From the NCBI RefSeq assembly GCF_021390245.1, contig NZ_JAJUXH010000029.1, forward strand, positions 1-64,000: a DNA stretch of 64,000 nucleotides. Reading direction: 5' to 3'. The stretch is from Dyadobacter sp. CY323. Its GTDB lineage: Bacteria > Bacteroidota > Bacteroidia > Cytophagales > Spirosomataceae. Made by a program: the position numbers and the translations under genes. The notes beneath the pieces are model-generated. The model was not told the DNA's origin. It saw only the letters and a list, made by a program, of their open reading frames with translations, and did no database searches. This document shows, piece by piece, positions 45,475-53,963 of the stretch (its first letter is position 1; each line of letters begins with the position of its first letter).

Positions 45475-46425
45475 TTATGTATAATTCGAACTTTCTGTCT
45501 GGCGGCGAAATGCGCCCGGAGAAAAGGAAGTTTCGCTTTTGAAAAATTTGGCAAAATGTGCAAAGTCGGAAAAACCAAGGCTGTCGGCGATCTCGGCGAT
45601 GGTCCAGTCGGTATGGCGGAGCAATGCTCTGGCTTCCTGTGCAATGCGACCGGAAATCAGTTCTGTCGTGGACAGACCGGTGGAGTCCCGGAGTACTTTG
45701 TTCAAATGGTTCACGTGAACAGCAAGCTGGTCGGCGTACTGTTTTGCACTGCGCAGTGCGATTTTCTGCTGCGGATTTTCCAGAGGGAATTGTCTTTCGA
45801 GCAGCTCGATAAATAACGATGTTGTACGTGCAAAGGCGCTGTGATTGGGATGCAGCATCGTGATCGATTGCAGCTTTTGACCGATATGCACGAGTTCAAG
45901 CGCGTAGGCGCGGAGCAAGTCATATTTATATGCATAATTGGAAGCGATTTCGGCTTCCATGTCGTCAAAAATGCCCTTTACACGTGCAGCCTGGGTTTCG
46001 GACAATGCGTAAACCGGCTGCTCCGGGGATCTAAAAATGGGGAGTTCATCAAGAATGACGCCGCTTCTGGTCGGGTGAAAAAAGTCTGCTGTGAACACGC
46101 AAAACTGTCCGGTTTGCCGGCCTATTGGCCACCAGGTGAATGGGCTTCTAGGTGTTGTAAAGATGAGCGATGGCTGCGTGATCTCCACGGTGCGGTCGGG
46201 ATATTCCGCCCGCGATTTTCCGGTCAGGAAACTGATTTTGTAGTAGGCGCGGCATGGGTAGGGTATCGCCGGTTTTTCTCGGGTTGTCTGCGTGAGCTCG
46301 GTCAGGTTGAACACGTTAAAATGTCCCACTTCGTGCTGGATGCCGTCGGGAAGCAATGCACTTAGTTCGGTCGACGTGCCATTGGACAAGCTGCTGCAAA
46401 GCTGTTCAAATGAAGTTACACTCAT
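45475..46425 (-). CDS. AraC family transcriptional regulator
   Basis: This 316-residue protein has an N-terminal cupin-type sensing domain (about 1-180, with PCRAYYKISFLTG and SLIFTTPRSPFTWWP) and a C-terminal two-HTH AraC domain (about 215-310: YADQLAVHVNHLNKVLRDST, then WTIAEIADSLGFSDFAHFAKFF and FSPGAFR). It is divergent from the rhodanese gene, sharing a 217-bp intergenic region that probably holds both promoters. It may control the rhodanese gene and possibly the sulfatase region. The AraC remnant at 40872-41027 is a different gene, since its surviving end differs. Confidence 0.94.
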   Translation of the reverse strand: MSVTSFEQLCSSLSNGTSTELSALLPDGIQHEVGHFNVFNLTELTQTTREKPAIPYPCRAYYKISFLTGKSRAEYPDRTVEITQPSLIFTTPRSPFTWWPIGRQTGQFCVFTADFFHPTRSGVILDELPIFRSPEQPVYALSETQAARVKGIFDDMEAEIASNYAYKYDLLRAYALELVHIGQKLQSITMLHPNHSAFARTTSLFIELLERQFPLENPQQKIALRSAKQYADQLAVHVNHLNKVLRDSTGLSTTELISGRIAQEARALLRHTDWTIAEIADSLGFSDFAHFAKFFKSETSFSPGAFRRQTESSNYT

Positions 46426-46642
46426 GATTTATTCTTTGTAAAAATCAAATTTACAAAAGAACAGGAACAGACTGTAATCCGTTTAAATAAATTCTGGTTT
46501 GTCGAAATTCTGAATAATTCTTGGAAATAGTAAACTATAAAATAGGTAGACTAAATTGTTTATTTAGATTTGCATTACGACCACCACCGCGAAAGGCGAC
46601 CGTCTTTTTGATATCCTGTATTTTAGAACATTCCATTTGACA

Positions 46643-47080
46643 ATGAACCAGTTACATTCCTTCCTGAAGCGTATATCACTGTTTGGCATAGCGGCGGCAT
46701 TATCCTTAACCTCCATTGCAGCGCAGGCACAACAACCATCCAAACAGCAAATCGTAACGCCCGACGCCCAGGCGCTGGAGAGAGTCAAGGCTGGAAAGGC
46801 GTATCTGGTGGATGTACGCACGCCGGAGGAATTCAGCGCAGGGCATTTGCAGCATGCGACCAACATTGATTACAATGCGCCGGCATTCAGCACGAAACTG
46901 GCGAAATTGGATAAGACAAAGCCCGTATACCTGTATTGCCGCAGCGGCAACCGCAGTGGCAAGTCCACCGATGCGCTTAAAACATTGGGCTTTCAGGAAT
47001 ACTACAACATTGGCGGTTTTGAAAAACTCAAAGAGCAAGGTTTCCCGGCAGAACAGGCTTCGGCTGCGATTAAGAAGTAG
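46643..47080 (+). CDS. secreted rhodanese-like protein
   Basis: ATG at 46643 is preferred to a TTG two codons earlier. The protein has 145 residues with a signal peptide ending in SIAAQAQ and a single rhodanese domain: VDVRTPEEFSAGHLQHATNI and active loop YCRSGNRSG with Cys99. Such periplasmic proteins handle sulfane sulfur or thiosulfate; near sulfatases a link to sulfur handling is tempting but unproven. It lies 26 bp upstream of the broken sulfatase gene, with which it was probably co-transcribed. Confidence 0.92.
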   Translation: MNQLHSFLKRISLFGIAAALSLTSIAAQAQQPSKQQIVTPDAQALERVKAGKAYLVDVRTPEEFSAGHLQHATNIDYNAPAFSTKLAKLDKTKPVYLYCRSGNRSGKSTDALKTLGFQEYYNIGGFEKLKEQGFPAEQASAAIKK

Positions 47081-47106
47081 CTCCCTGACTTTGACAGACC
47101 CTGATT

Positions 47107-48128
47107 TTGAAAACATCATTACTCAAATCCCTTCTGCTGGCCCTTGTGGCCTCTTTGCCGGCTTATGCCCAAACCCCACGCCGACCCAACATTCTGCTCA
47201 TCATGACCGATGATCATGGCTATGGCGACTTCGGTTTTACGGGTAACCCGCATGTAAAAACGCCAGATATTGATCAGCTTGCCGCGAAGTCGGTGCGGCT
47301 GACGAACTTCCACGTGTCACCCGTGTGTGCGCCTACCCGGGCGAGCCTGATTTCCAATATTGATGATAACGTCGGGCGGATCCTGCAAGAACTGAAAGCC
47401 CAAAAGCTGGAAGAAAATACGATTGTTGTTTTTATGACCGACAATGGAAATCAGCAGCTGAGGTTCAATACAGGTTTCCGGGCATTAAAGGGATCGGTTT
47501 ACGAAGGCGGAACGCGGGTACCCCTGCTCATTTCCGGCGCATACGATTTGCTGCCCACGCTGTTGGAAGCCACCCGTATTGCATTGCCGAAAGAGCTGAA
47601 ACTGGACGGGAAGTCGGCTTTGAAGCATATTCAGGCCAAAGTGGCCGCTGAGCCGCGCACATTACAATGCCCGGAACCGCGGCTGGCCGGAGCCGTACCG
47701 CAATGCAGCTGTGTATGATGGAAACTATAAGCTGGTCGCTATGGATGCGGAAGTTGCGGATATCAAAACGTTTGGTCGTTTCGATCTTGAAAAAGATCCT
47801 TTTGAAACAAACAACCTTGCCGCCAGGGAGACAATCCGCGCCTCGGGACTGAAAAAGTCTCTCGACAGTGTGTTTGCGGATATTACTGCCGGTTCACTCC
47901 TGGCGCCCCGCCGCATTGTGATCGACACGTCCCACGAACCTGTTTCTGTGCTGACCCGCCAGGATTTGCTGGGCACAGGTGTGGGCGCGTGGCTTTCGGA
48001 TAAGGTTTTCGGCTATTGGATTCAAAAAAGTGCTGCTGCCCAAAGGCAATTACCGGATCGAAACCTGGTTTGAGGGGAATGATGGGGTGACGATGCCGTA
48101 TTATCTGGAAGTATCGCCGGCGAAGTGA
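47107..48128 (+). pseudogene. degraded sulfatase gene (two internal deletions, two frameshifts)
   Basis: The frame opens with TTG at 47107, a signal peptide (SLLKSLLLALVASLPAYAQ) and intact sulfatase start PNILLIMTDDHGYGDFGFTG and signature VCAPTRASLI. It then jumps without a frame change to NIDDNVGRILQELKAQ near 47355, removing about half of the catalytic domain, and later from GTRVPLLIS to YDLLPTLLEA near 47540. Around 47660 the reading shifts to the frame RGWPEPYRNAAVYDGNYKLV that runs to about 48030, then shifts again to LLPKGNYRIETWFEGNDG and ends at TGA 48126-48128. The apparent proteins at 47107-47718 and 47711-48073 are therefore pieces of one dead gene. Confidence 0.88.
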
Positions 48129-48185
48129 ATTCGCAATGGCTAAACTTTACGCGAAGCAGACCGTTGGGCGAGGCTGTCAGGAAAT

Positions 48186-48953
48186 TTAATCCTGGTAATC
48201 AATCCGCAGACCTAGCAGGTTGAAATCTCCGATTACTGTATCGGGGCTGCCCAGACTCTTGTAACGAGCAATAGTGAGCTTCAGAACCCTACTCGAACTA
48301 GGCGGTGCAGCACATAAAGTAGTTGTAAATTGCATCAATCCGTTCGGAGCAGAACTTGCAGGGATCGGTAGGCCACAAAGACTATTGGTTCCGCTAATAA
48401 CCGAATTTAAGCTTAAATAAACGGGTATGAAAAACAACGCAAAATTCCCGGTGGTTGCTTGCGAAGCGTAAAAGCCAGTTAGCGTGAAAGGTGAAGTTCC
48501 ATTCCAGTCCGCTGGAATGGGCACTACGATCTGAATGTACGAGTCAGATTTATCCGCAAAAGAGATAACTGGTGTCAGACCTAGTGATTGTTTTGTTGGG
48601 ATCTCTGAGCTGCTCCCAGGCATGAGATCAATATCGCCCGGACCGTAGGAGATTGAGCGGGTTCGTGAGACAGGTGCGCCCACTTTGACAAAGGCCGATC
48701 CGTCATAAAACCAAAATCCACGGTTAGCTGCTTCATCTATGTAGATCATCAGCCCACTGTGATCGGTACCATTGAGGGTAGGTAAACTTTTCGTATTCGC
48801 GGACGCAAGTGTGGAGTAGCGGGGAATGAGCATGCCGCTGGTAGGACTGACAACCTCGAGAATAGCTTTGGGGCTGGTGGTGCCAATACCAACCTGAGCA
48901 AAAAGGCTGGTGGAGACAAGCAGTAAGAGATTAATAAGTACAGTTTGTTTCAT
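48186..48953 (-). CDS. secreted protein of the VGIGTTSP (tail-fibre-like) type
   Basis: ATG at 48953 gives a clean signal peptide (MKQTVLINLLLLVSTSLFAQ); a frame from 48989 is longer. The protein is 255 residues. The mature N-terminus QVGIGTTSPKAILEV followed by MLIPRYSTL and HSGLMIYIDEAANRGFWFYD is a module common in Bacteroidota surface proteins, often with tail-fibre or chaperone-like regions. The remainder is beta-rich without known motifs and ends in FNLLGLRIDYQD; there is no T9SS sorting domain. It is the last gene of a minus-strand group led by a TPR/LuxR regulator. Confidence 0.8.
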   Translation of the reverse strand: MKQTVLINLLLLVSTSLFAQVGIGTTSPKAILEVVSPTSGMLIPRYSTLASANTKSLPTLNGTDHSGLMIYIDEAANRGFWFYDGSAFVKVGAPVSRTRSISYGPGDIDLMPGSSSEIPTKQSLGLTPVISFADKSDSYIQIVVPIPADWNGTSPFTLTGFYASQATTGNFALFFIPVYLSLNSVISGTNSLCGLPIPASSAPNGLMQFTTTLCAAPPSSSRVLKLTIARYKSLGSPDTVIGDFNLLGLRIDYQD

Positions 48954-48996
48954 AACCCTTCTCTGAGAAAGTGGATGTTTTAAGAGCATATCATTA

Positions 48997-49983
48997 TCAC
49001 TTTATGAATGTATATGTGTTCCGCTGGCCGTTTGTCAGTACCGTTTTTAGCACATAAATTCCAGGCACGAGGCCTTTGGTTGCTACACCTTCACCCGCTT
49101 TTATTGAACCCTCCATAAGCAGGCGACCCGAAATTGCGTAGACGGATATCGCTACTGCGTCTTTGGCAGGGACGTTCCTGAGGTAGAGCTTGTCGACCAC
49201 GGGATTGGGGAAAACAAAGGGTGCATCCTGGCCGGAAAACAAAAGGCTTCTGATCTGACTGTAAGCAAAACTTCTGTCGTTGTCGATCATCTTCAGCCGG
49301 TAGTAATTGATTCCTTCTGGCACATCAGCATCTGTAAAGGAATAGTTTTGCAGCACTCGGGAAGCGCCAATGGCATTTTCCTGACCAATCTCGGTCCAAT
49401 GCCTGACATCCAGGCTGCGCTCTATTACAAATTTGTCGGCGTTGATTTCTTCCGATGCTGACCAGTTTAAGACCGCGGTGCGGCCTTCGGATATGACGTC
49501 GAAACGGATTAGTGTGACAGGTAATGGCGTAATCGGGCCGGACGCGGATATAACTATCGGCTTTTTATCAGAAAGTACATTGGATACCCTGTGCACGGCC
49601 TGGTCTACGGTACTGCCCGTTGTAACTGTAAACTCCGGATTTTCAGTCCTTTCATCACGGGAATAAAGAATCTGCAGATCACTTTCGGTGTTGCCATTCA
49701 GCTCGCTTGTCAGGTACGAAATGGATGCAGTCCCCGAAAAATTAACGGGCCTGGCAAAGCGGTAAACACGGTTGATGCTCCCGGTGGGCCTGCCTGGTAA
49801 GGCTGTCTCGGATTTTTGCAGGGTATTTTCAGCGATGGTAAAATCCGAGGAGGGACGCAGCGACAGGTTTTCGAAGCTTACCTCCATTCCGCTCTTAATG
49901 GTCAATCCCCTCTGACCTGCGTGAAACTGGGCGTGCGAATGCGCTACTGGGAGGCATGCGAAAATCACATATAGTTTTTTCAT
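48997..49983 (-). CDS. T9SS-secreted surface protein
   Basis: This 328-residue protein has a signal peptide (KKLYVIFACLPVAHSHAQ). After an unrecognised beta-rich N-terminal domain comes the module LPVTLIRFDVISEGRTAVLN with INYYRLKMIDNDRSFAYSQI, shared with the proteins at 50010 and 35714. The last 75 residues are a sorting domain: FVFPNPVVDKLYL, VYAISGRLLMEG, PGIYVLKT and a TYTFIK end. It should be displayed on or released from the cell surface. It starts 26 bp after the stop of the next T9SS gene, in the same operon. Confidence 0.85.
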   Translation of the reverse strand: MKKLYVIFACLPVAHSHAQFHAGQRGLTIKSGMEVSFENLSLRPSSDFTIAENTLQKSETALPGRPTGSINRVYRFARPVNFSGTASISYLTSELNGNTESDLQILYSRDERTENPEFTVTTGSTVDQAVHRVSNVLSDKKPIVISASGPITPLPVTLIRFDVISEGRTAVLNWSASEEINADKFVIERSLDVRHWTEIGQENAIGASRVLQNYSFTDADVPEGINYYRLKMIDNDRSFAYSQIRSLLFSGQDAPFVFPNPVVDKLYLRNVPAKDAVAISVYAISGRLLMEGSIKAGEGVATKGLVPGIYVLKTVLTNGQRNTYTFIK

Positions 49984-50009
49984 AAAAACCGGGCAGGGTA
50001 ATGGATCCG

Positions 50010-51107
50010 TTATTGTCTCAGGAATTTCCGGCTCATAGCCGATCCGTCCGCCATGTAAATTTTCAATGTGTAAATCCCGGCGGGCAAATCTTTCAGATCT
50101 ATATGGAGGATAGCATTTCCATCCATTTTTTTGACAGGATCTCCTCGTAAGTTTGAAATTTGTGCAAAGCTGATGTTTGCCGGTTGCGGGGTTTGGATAC
50201 TCAGCCGGCCGGTGGAAGGATTGGGGTAAATAAATGTTTCAGAAAGCGCCTCGTCACTCATTTTCACTTCACGGATCCTGCTCCATGCATAAGTGCCGTC
50301 GGCATCGATCATTTTGAGCCGGTACAAATTGGAGCCTTTCACAGGAAATGGATCTCTGAAAGCATAAGAATGATGGCCGCGTTGTTCGCCCGCCGCATCT
50401 ACGCTGCCGATGTTGTTCCAGTCCTTACCTGCAAAGCTGCGTTCAATTTCGAAACTGCTGCTGTTGACTTCCGATGAGGTGGCCCATTCGAGCAATACAC
50501 TTTGTTCTTCCCGTGAAGCTTTAAAAGCGATTAGTGTTACCGGCAGCGTGGTACAGCCTACCCTGATTTCCGCTCTCGTGTTACAGCCTGTCGCATTGCC
50601 GGAGATTGTCGGCGCCATCACCCGGGAGGCTGGTGCAGGGCCAATGATCGTGCAGATCATCGCGACCGAACATTCGCTGAGTACCGGATTGTTGGTGATT
50701 TGCAGCGCGCCAGTCATCGAAATAGCGTGGTTAAATGCCTTGATGTCCGTTAGGAGCGTATTCTGGTCGATGATCAGGTCTCCGTACAGATTCTTGAGCT
50801 TGTCAAACCCTCGGATGCTTTTCAGGTTGTTATTGGTGATAATCCGCAAGTGCCCGTAAATGATCTCAATCTTTTTGAGCTTGTCGAAACTAACGATATC
50901 GTCGCCCGAGATGGTGACATCGCCCACGATAGCGGTGTATTGATCTTCATCTGTGTAATTATCAATGTCGGTCTGGCTCGTAAAATTCAGATCGCCCTCA
51001 TATTCTCCGGGAGCCTGTGCAAAGGCGGGGTTGGAAATGGCTGCAAGATGTTGACAACAAAGGATAATCAGCAAAGAATGTACAAGGATGCTTAAAGGTT
51101 TTTTCAT
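50010..51107 (-). CDS. T9SS-secreted receptor-L-domain-like surface protein
   Basis: ATG at 51107 gives a signal peptide (MKKPLSILVHSLLIILCCQH... ending AFAQ); a longer frame from 51221 has no export signal at its front. The protein has 365 residues. The N-terminal part has repeat-like beta-helix segments (SGDDIVSFDKLKKIEIIYGH, then LKSIRGFDKLKNLYGDLIID and ITNNPVL) resembling receptor L-domains. The shared LPVTLIAFKASREEQSVLLE module follows, and a T9SS sorting domain ends it (IYPNPSTGRLSI, LPAGIYTLKIY). A ligand-binding surface role is plausible. It is the first gene of three surface genes, 237 bp downstream of the TPR/LuxR regulator. Confidence 0.83.
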   Translation of the reverse strand: MKKPLSILVHSLLIILCCQHLAAISNPAFAQAPGEYEGDLNFTSQTDIDNYTDEDQYTAIVGDVTISGDDIVSFDKLKKIEIIYGHLRIITNNNLKSIRGFDKLKNLYGDLIIDQNTLLTDIKAFNHAISMTGALQITNNPVLSECSVAMICTIIGPAPASRVMAPTISGNATGCNTRAEIRVGCTTLPVTLIAFKASREEQSVLLEWATSSEVNSSSFEIERSFAGKDWNNIGSVDAAGEQRGHHSYAFRDPFPVKGSNLYRLKMIDADGTYAWSRIREVKMSDEALSETFIYPNPSTGRLSIQTPQPANISFAQISNLRGDPVKKMDGNAILHIDLKDLPAGIYTLKIYMADGSAMSRKFLRQ

Positions 51108-51344
51108 GAAAAGGGGAAAATCTGGGATGTATGAAGTATGGAACCTGGGTTTCGTCCTGAATAAGAAAGACGGAGTGCAGCGTGAGCAAAGTCTTCTTCC
51201 AAAGCAGGTTAAAAAGTTCAAGCATCCCTAATTTCGACCGTATACAAAGTGTAGACACCCGTGTAGACAAAGTGTAGACAACGGATGTATCACTCAGTAT
51301 ATCAACTGGTTACATCACATAGTGGTACGAGCAGCGACTAGCTG

Positions 51345-53063
51345 TCAGAGCTGGCGGATCAAACTATCCAGGTTGGTGTCGAGCTGGTGGCGTTCGAGTT
51401 TGCGGCGCAGCCGGTAGCGGGAGGTGCGGATCGTATTCATGGTAACACCCAGCATATTAGCCATTTGTTTGGTAGATACCCCCAGTTTCAGCAGGGCAAT
51501 TAACCGGATCTCGGCCGGCGTCAGATCGGCAAAGCGTTGTTGCAGGGAAGTAAGAAAAGCGGGATAAACGGCTTCAAAAAGCTGTTTGAACTGCTGCCAG
51601 TCTATTTCGGTCAGGATAACCCGGTCGAGCAGGGTCTCTATGGTTGGGGGGTGGGTCCTCAAATTAGCCTGGTCCAGGTCGGCTGATATGGTTTCGATCA
51701 GCTGGTTCTTTTCGTGCAGATTGGCCATGTATTGGGCCAGAAGTGCTTCGGCTTGTTGTTGCTGGCTTAATAACGCCCGTTTTTCGAGGAGCCGTTTTTG
51801 CTGATTTTGCCGCAAGGAGTAAATACCCGACCCGGTCAGCAGCAGCATGGCCAGCAGGATGATATTCCGGACCTTCTCGGCGCTGGCCTTTTCAGATTCG
51901 AGCTGGCGGGTGTTATTCAGGTATCGTTCCGCATTCACCTGCATTTGAGAAGCGGCCAGCAGCCGGCTGTTAAACCGGGCGCGCAACGTGTCCTGTAGCC
52001 GCAGGCTGGAATCAAGGTAGGCGGTAGTATAGCGATAATTGCCTGTTTTTCTATAATACAGCGTTCGTGCCTGGTAATAATGCAGATCGTAGTCGGACCA
52101 GTGCTGGTTTTTGTAGAACCTCGTCGAGCCGTCGAGATAAGCCCTTGCTTTTTGGGTGCTGTCGAGGGCCAGCAACGCCTTCGCCAGGTAAATCGCCGTG
52201 AGGGCGGCATTTTCCGGAACACGTGTCTGGCTCAGAGAGTAAGCCTGATAAAGGTAGGGTAATGCCTGCCGAGGTTTGCCGGTCAGCAGCAATACATGGC
52301 CGACATTGGTACTGGTGATCGCCAGGTGGGTTGTGTCATTGCGGCTTGCAGCCAATGCCCGGCCCCGCGAGAAAAAAGCTTGTGCGTTTTGATAATCACC
52401 TAATTGGCGATAACAAAGACCGATCGTATTGTGGATAATCAGCGGAGAATGTTTATTCACATTCGGGTATCGCAGCGCGGCTTTCATGTAACGGATGCAG
52501 GTTTGATACTCTCCGAAAAAGTAATAGCGGCCCCCCAGGCCCGAAAGGTATTCGTGAATTTCGGGAATGTTCTCGTACCCAATCCGTTCAAAGGCATTCT
52601 GTGCGCGTAATAACCAATGGAAGCCAGCATCAAATCGTTTTTTGCCGAAATCAAACCGCCCTCGGTAATACCAGTAAGATGCCTGGACTACCGGAACCGG
52701 ACATTGATCCATAAGCGGCTGGGCTTCTTCGAGCACGGTCGATTTTTTCCCTGCCACATCAAGCAGTGTATGGCTTACCAGGATTTTATGCAGTTGGGCC
52801 GACCAGTATAATCGGTCGTCGCCTTTTTCCCGGGCGAAGTCACCTAGCCGGTCGAGCCGGATGAACATGGCCGTCGAATCCCGGGCAGTCAGGTGGGGGG
52901 GATTAATAATGTCGAGATAGGGCGCATTCTGCCACAAATGGAAGATTTGCTGGCTGGGGCTGAGACGAAGCAGGCTATCGACCTGGGCATGGGTAACGGT
53001 GATGAGGAAGGCCCAGCCCACCAGCAGGAGCCCCATTCGTCGCAGAAACAGGTGACGCTTCAT
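51345..53063 (-). CDS. TPR-repeat membrane protein with C-terminal LuxR-type HTH
   Basis: This 572-residue protein has a signal-like N-terminus (GLLLVGWAFLITVTHAQ), then six or more tetratricopeptide repeats between about residues 100 and 370, a membrane segment near 404 (VRNIILLAMLLLTGSGIYSL), a coiled coil and, at 510-565, a LuxR/GerE-like helix-turn-helix (LTPAEIRLIALLKLGVSTKQ, then MANMLGVTMNTIRTSRYRLR). This layout is a one-component sensor type common in Bacteroidota: an extracytoplasmic TPR domain linked through the membrane to DNA binding. The surface-protein genes immediately downstream on the same strand are likely targets. Confidence 0.92.
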   Translation of the reverse strand: MKRHLFLRRMGLLLVGWAFLITVTHAQVDSLLRLSPSQQIFHLWQNAPYLDIINPPHLTARDSTAMFIRLDRLGDFAREKGDDRLYWSAQLHKILVSHTLLDVAGKKSTVLEEAQPLMDQCPVPVVQASYWYYRGRFDFGKKRFDAGFHWLLRAQNAFERIGYENIPEIHEYLSGLGGRYYFFGEYQTCIRYMKAALRYPNVNKHSPLIIHNTIGLCYRQLGDYQNAQAFFSRGRALAASRNDTTHLAITSTNVGHVLLLTGKPRQALPYLYQAYSLSQTRVPENAALTAIYLAKALLALDSTQKARAYLDGSTRFYKNQHWSDYDLHYYQARTLYYRKTGNYRYTTAYLDSSLRLQDTLRARFNSRLLAASQMQVNAERYLNNTRQLESEKASAEKVRNIILLAMLLLTGSGIYSLRQNQQKRLLEKRALLSQQQQAEALLAQYMANLHEKNQLIETISADLDQANLRTHPPTIETLLDRVILTEIDWQQFKQLFEAVYPAFLTSLQQRFADLTPAEIRLIALLKLGVSTKQMANMLGVTMNTIRTSRYRLRRKLERHQLDTNLDSLIRQL

Positions 53064-53494
53064 TAGTATGTCAAATGGAGGTACAGGGTATATCGAACGC
53101 GTTGACCAAGTAACTAGAAAAACCAGCGTTATCCTAGGGTTTTAGGCAATGCTTTCTTAAAGGATGTGTTGAAGTCAAAGTTCTTGTTTACCGCTCACTT
53201 TGGTAATGTGACACGGATCGGCTTTTAAAACGTAATCCTCTCAAACGACGACTTCGCTGCTTGCCGATTATGGAGCTCTGGTTTGCGATCAGACCGATCC
53301 GTTTTCCTTAGCTATTTTTGAGTCTGGTCGGCACCTGTGATAATTCCCGACTTACTTGGATATACTTTGCTTTCACGTTGCAGTTTGTGCAGTACATTCA
53401 ATGTTGCAGATTGTCAGGATCATTGAAAAAAGAAAAATAGATCTTATCATTTTAGAAACCTCATAATTTCTTTATCAGCATTAGTGCAGGCAGG
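53064..53494. other. 431-bp intergenic region, no feature seen
   Basis: No gene, RNA or clear hairpin is visible. It separates the divergent TPR/LuxR regulator from the plus-strand genes, so it probably contains the regulator's promoter, but no motif can be pointed to. Confidence 0.4.
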
Positions 53495-53821
53495 ATGCCT
53501 TCAAGTCACGGCGGCAAATTCGGCCAACGTATCATAGATGCCGTGGGAATTCCGTTCGAACCGGATTGGAGAAGCCAGTCGGTTTCTCAAACCTTTACCA
53601 ATGGTTGGCTCTGGTATGTGTTTGCAAAACCGAAAGCCTCCCCTTCATACTGCATAAATACTAAAATTGTCTGGCACCTTTCAATGAATGATTTAAAGGG
53701 ACCAATAATTGAAATGCTACCCTACCACGATGGAGGATGTTTTACTCATGAGCTGCTTAAATATACCCCCATCGGGGTATTGTACGACCTATGTTATCCT
53801 GTGCAATTTTGTCAATGGTAA
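53495..53821 (+). CDS. hypothetical 108-residue ORF
   Basis: The ORF has an ATG start with a purine-rich stretch (GCAGGCAGG) just upstream. I do not recognise the protein. It has four Cys and many aromatic residues (FTNGWLWYVFAKPKASPSYC), no signal peptide and no membrane segment. The stop lies 142 bp before the next gene. It may be a real small gene or the relic of a larger one; codon use does not decide. Confidence 0.35.
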   Translation: MPSSHGGKFGQRIIDAVGIPFEPDWRSQSVSQTFTNGWLWYVFAKPKASPSYCINTKIVWHLSMNDLKGPIIEMLPYHDGGCFTHELLKYTPIGVLYDLCYPVQFCQW

Positions 53822-53963
53822 ACCTATCTATCCTATTTTTCTAATTGAATAACGGGCTTTACACTTTTTCGTGTCTGTTTGAATCTTCATGGGCAGAACC
53901 CTTGTGTTCGTCACCCTGAACATATCGCAAATCACCCCTCAACCCTCTCAAAAACAATACGAA

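Noticed and set aside
47107..48073. Two separate small proteins (204 and 121 codons)
   Set aside because: Both are pieces of one sulfatase reading frame broken by deletions and frameshifts, as the order of sulfatase motifs shows.
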